Assembly (NCBI GenBank): GCA_036523795.1
Contig: DATDDN010000010.1
Span: 1 to 64,000, forward strand
Source: 39-52-133 sp036523795
GTDB taxonomy: Bacteria; Pseudomonadota; Gammaproteobacteria; Burkholderiales; Gallionellaceae
Length of the DNA: 64,000 bases
Direction: 5' to 3'
Below are positions 62,038 to 64,000 of this stretch, in pieces. The position numbers were made by a program, and so were the translations under genes. Numbering within the stretch: the stretch's first letter is position 1; every line of letters starts with the position of its first letter. Under the pieces are notes generated by a model. The model was not told the origin of the DNA. It saw only the letters and a list, made by a program, of their open reading frames with translations, and made no database searches.

Positions 62038-63314
62038 AGCCGCCCATCCACTTGGTTAGCGCCAAACAGGTATTTCACGTCAAACAACACGCTCACCGGC
62101 TTGCCCAGCGCACGAATCCTGTCTATGCCCATTTCCATGAACTGACGGTGTGCCACGGCCAGCACGATGGCATCGTACTGGCCTTCCTGCAACTGCGCGA
62201 TCGGAGTCAATCCATATTCGTGCTGTGCCTCAGCCGCATTGATCCAGGGGTCATATACATCCACGCGAGCGTTGAATGCCTGAAACTCCTTGATGATGTC
62301 GATCACCCGCGTGTTGCGCAGATCGGGGCAGTTCTCCTTGAAGGTGAGGCCCATCACCAGAATCCTGGCATCGACGACATGAATGCGTTTCTGCATCATC
62401 AGGCGCGCCACGCGCTCTGCAACGTAGTGTCCCATGCCGTCGTTGATGCGGCGGCCAGCCAGAATAACTTCCGGCTGGTAGCCTAGCTCCTGCGCCTTGT
62501 GCGTAAGGTAATACGGATCGACGCCAATGCAGTGCCCGCCAACCAGACCGGGCCGGAACGGCAGAAAGTTCCACTTTGATCCCGCCGCCTGAAGCACGGC
62601 CTCGGTGTCTATGCTCATGCGATTGAAGATGAGCGAGAGTTCGTTGATCAGTGCAATGTTGACGTCGCGCTGGGTATTTTCTATGACCTTGGCCGCCTCG
62701 GCTACGCGGATGCTGGGGGCCTTGTGGGTACCTGCGGTCACTACGCTGGCATACAACTCATCCACATATTCAGCCACCTCCGGCGTGGAGCCGGAGGTGA
62801 CTTTCCTGATATTGGTGAAGCGATGTTCCTTGTCGCCGGGATTGATGCGCTCCGGGCTGTAGCCGGCGAAGAAGTCCGTGTTGTATTTCAGGCCAGACAG
62901 GCGCTCGATGATCGGAATGCAGTCCTCTTCCGTTGCGCCCGGATAGACGGTGGATTCGTAGATCACCACGTCGCCGCGCTTGATCACCTTACCCAAGGTT
63001 TCACTTGCCTTGAACAGTGGGGTCAGGTCAGGGCGATTGTGGCGATCAACCGGGGTGGGCACGGTCACGATATAGGTGTTGCAGGCTTTCAATTGCTCAG
63101 GATCAGCACTGTAACTCAAGTGGTGCGCACGCTTGAGCTCCTCAGCGCTCACCTCCAGCGTATGATCCGTACCGCCGCGCAACTCTTCGATGCGCTGCTC
63201 GTTGATGTCGAACCCCAGCGTGGGATAGCGGCACCCGAATTCCGCAGCCAGCGGAAGGCCAACATAGCCGAGGCCGATTACGCCCAGCCGTGTGTCTTTC
63301 AAAGTATGCAACAT
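62034..63314 (-). CDS. tviB: UDP-HexNAc 6-dehydrogenase (WbpO/TviB family)
   Basis: 426 residues. NAD site 'LGVIGLGYVGLPLAAEFG'; catalytic Cys in 'PGLVGGHCIGVDPYYL'; 'YESTVYPGATEEDCIPIIE' and 'GYSPERINPGDKEH' are characteristic of TviB/WbpO rather than UDP-glucose dehydrogenase. It oxidises the C6 hydroxyl of UDP-GlcNAc or UDP-GalNAc to the uronic acid with two NAD. Lies 15 bases after the fcl stop. Confidence 0.94.
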   Translation of the reverse strand: MLHTLKDTRLGVIGLGYVGLPLAAEFGCRYPTLGFDINEQRIEELRGGTDHTLEVSAEELKRAHHLSYSADPEQLKACNTYIVTVPTPVDRHNRPDLTPLFKASETLGKVIKRGDVVIYESTVYPGATEEDCIPIIERLSGLKYNTDFFAGYSPERINPGDKEHRFTNIRKVTSGSTPEVAEYVDELYASVVTAGTHKAPSIRVAEAAKVIENTQRDVNIALINELSLIFNRMSIDTEAVLQAAGSKWNFLPFRPGLVGGHCIGVDPYYLTHKAQELGYQPEVILAGRRINDGMGHYVAERVARLMMQKRIHVVDARILVMGLTFKENCPDLRNTRVIDIIKEFQAFNARVDVYDPWINAAEAQHEYGLTPIAQLQEGQYDAIVLAVAHRQFMEMGIDRIRALGKPVSVLFDVKYLFGANQVDGRL

Positions 63315-63329
63315 GCGCCTTTCCTCAAT

Positions 63330-64000
63330 CTAGTGCGTTTGTATGCTGCTCGTCGAGCGCTGCTTGAATTCTTCATATGCCATCTGGATGCCATCACGCA
63401 AACCCGTCTTCGCTTTCCACCCCAGCTGCGTCAGCTTGCTCACATCCATCAATTTGCGCATGGTTCCATCTGGCTTGGAAGTGTCAAATGCCAAATTGCC
63501 GCCAAAGCCAACGATGTCCCTGACCAGCTCGGCCAGTTCACGAATTGAGAGATCAATCCCGACGCCAACGTTGAGCAGCGGCCAATTGTCGGCGGCCAGC
63601 CATGGTTTGATCTGCGCGTCCGTCATGTTCAACACATGCACGCATGCTTCAGCCATGTCATCGCTATACAGGAACTCGCGACGTGGCGTTCCTGTACCCC
63701 ACACCACCACCTCCTTGTCACCGCGCAGCTCCGCTTCGTGCATCTTGCGTATCAGTGCCGGCATGACATGCGAGTTGTGCAGGTCATAATTGTCGCCCGG
63801 GCCATAAAGATTGGTCGGCATGACGGCAACGTACTGCGTGCCATATTGCCGGTTGTAGGCGTGGCACATCTCTACCCCGGCAATCTTGGCCAGCGCGTAG
63901 GGACGATTGGTCGGCTCCAGCGGCCCGGTCAGCAGGTATTCTTCCCGGATAGGCTGCGGGCAGTCGCGCGGATAGATGCACGATGAGCCCAGGAACAGCA
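63330..64000 (-). CDS. fcl: GDP-L-fucose synthase, 5' end outside the window
   Basis: The frame stays open to base 64000, so the N-terminal third lies right of the window; 222 codons are visible. 'GSSCIYPRDCPQPIREEYLLTGPLEPTNRPYALAKIAG' spans the catalytic Tyr and Lys (YALAK), and 'MPTNLYGPGDNYDLHNSHVMPALIRK' is diagnostic of Fcl/WcaG. It epimerises and reduces GDP-4-keto-6-deoxymannose to GDP-L-fucose. gmd, its partner, probably lies just beyond. It supplies the GT11 and GT10 enzymes. Confidence 0.94.
   Translation of the reverse strand, partial: LFLGSSCIYPRDCPQPIREEYLLTGPLEPTNRPYALAKIAGVEMCHAYNRQYGTQYVAVMPTNLYGPGDNYDLHNSHVMPALIRKMHEAELRGDKEVVVWGTGTPRREFLYSDDMAEACVHVLNMTDAQIKPWLAADNWPLLNVGVGIDLSIRELAELVRDIVGFGGNLAFDTSKPDGTMRKLMDVSKLTQLGWKAKTGLRDGIQMAYEEFKQRSTSSIQTH

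Noticed and set aside
1..64000. CRISPR arrays, tRNA or rRNA genes, prophage
   Set aside because: No regularly spaced direct repeats, no cloverleaf or rRNA sequence and no phage structural genes were noticed on reading both strands.

Overview
The window looks like a Betaproteobacterium, probably of the Nitrosomonadales/Gallionellaceae type. This rests on the single-chain glycine decarboxylase, DgkA, ApaH, a QseBC-type two-component system, the generally high GC and the gene families present; no rRNA or marker gene was available to confirm it. No tRNA, rRNA or CRISPR array was recognised.

Left part (1-17.9 kb), ordinary chromosome: the glycine cleavage genes gcvT (3' end only), gcvH and gcvP; dgkA; a PfkB sugar/nucleoside kinase; a cNMP-CBS-DUF294 protein translationally coupled to a DEDDh exonuclease; then two sodium:solute symporter operons (DUF485 + ActP-like, and DUF4212 + VC_2705-like) flanking a sensor kinase/response regulator pair. 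A similar direct repeat (GTAAG spaced 11 bp) lies upstream of both symporter operons and may be the regulator's site. A small membrane protein, a fructosamine-kinase family protein and apaH follow. Intergenic gaps here carry palindromic and dispersed repeats.

Middle part (18.0-36.6 kb), surface-sugar island: a tight plus-strand operon rfbF-rfbG-cysC-rfbH-SDR-TPP enzyme. rfbFGH make the CDP-3,6-dideoxyhexose precursor. The TPP enzyme and the reductase resemble the pair (YerE/YerF) that makes the branched sugar yersiniose. An APS kinase sits inside this operon and a PAPS-type sulfotransferase lies just beyond it, which suggests a sulfated glycan. Next comes a visibly more A/T-rich stretch: a decayed IS3-family element, an OafA-type O-acyltransferase, three polytopic membrane proteins, and a compact module (RffA-like aminotransferase, small EamA/EmrE flippase, RffC-like acetyltransferase, GtrB/ArnC-like transferase) that looks designed to make and flip undecaprenyl-phosphate-linked Fuc4NAc.

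Right part (37-64 kb): msbA, a GT11 fucosyltransferase, and then one long minus-strand run of about twenty overlapping genes from beyond the right edge down to 40.2 kb. Read in its own direction it encodes GDP-fucose synthase (fcl, cut by the edge), UDP-HexNAcA synthesis (tviB/wbpO and tviC/wbpP), a MurJ/Wzx-type flippase, three methyltransferases, at least nine glycosyltransferases, an AsnB-type amidotransferase, a WbpV/WbpL/WbpM-like initiating set for QuiNAc/FucNAc, and a GT10 fucosyltransferase. Together the window encodes a complex O-antigen or capsule that probably contains L-fucose, amidated HexNAcA, a QuiNAc/FucNAc primer, a branched 3,6-dideoxyhexose, acylation and sulfation.
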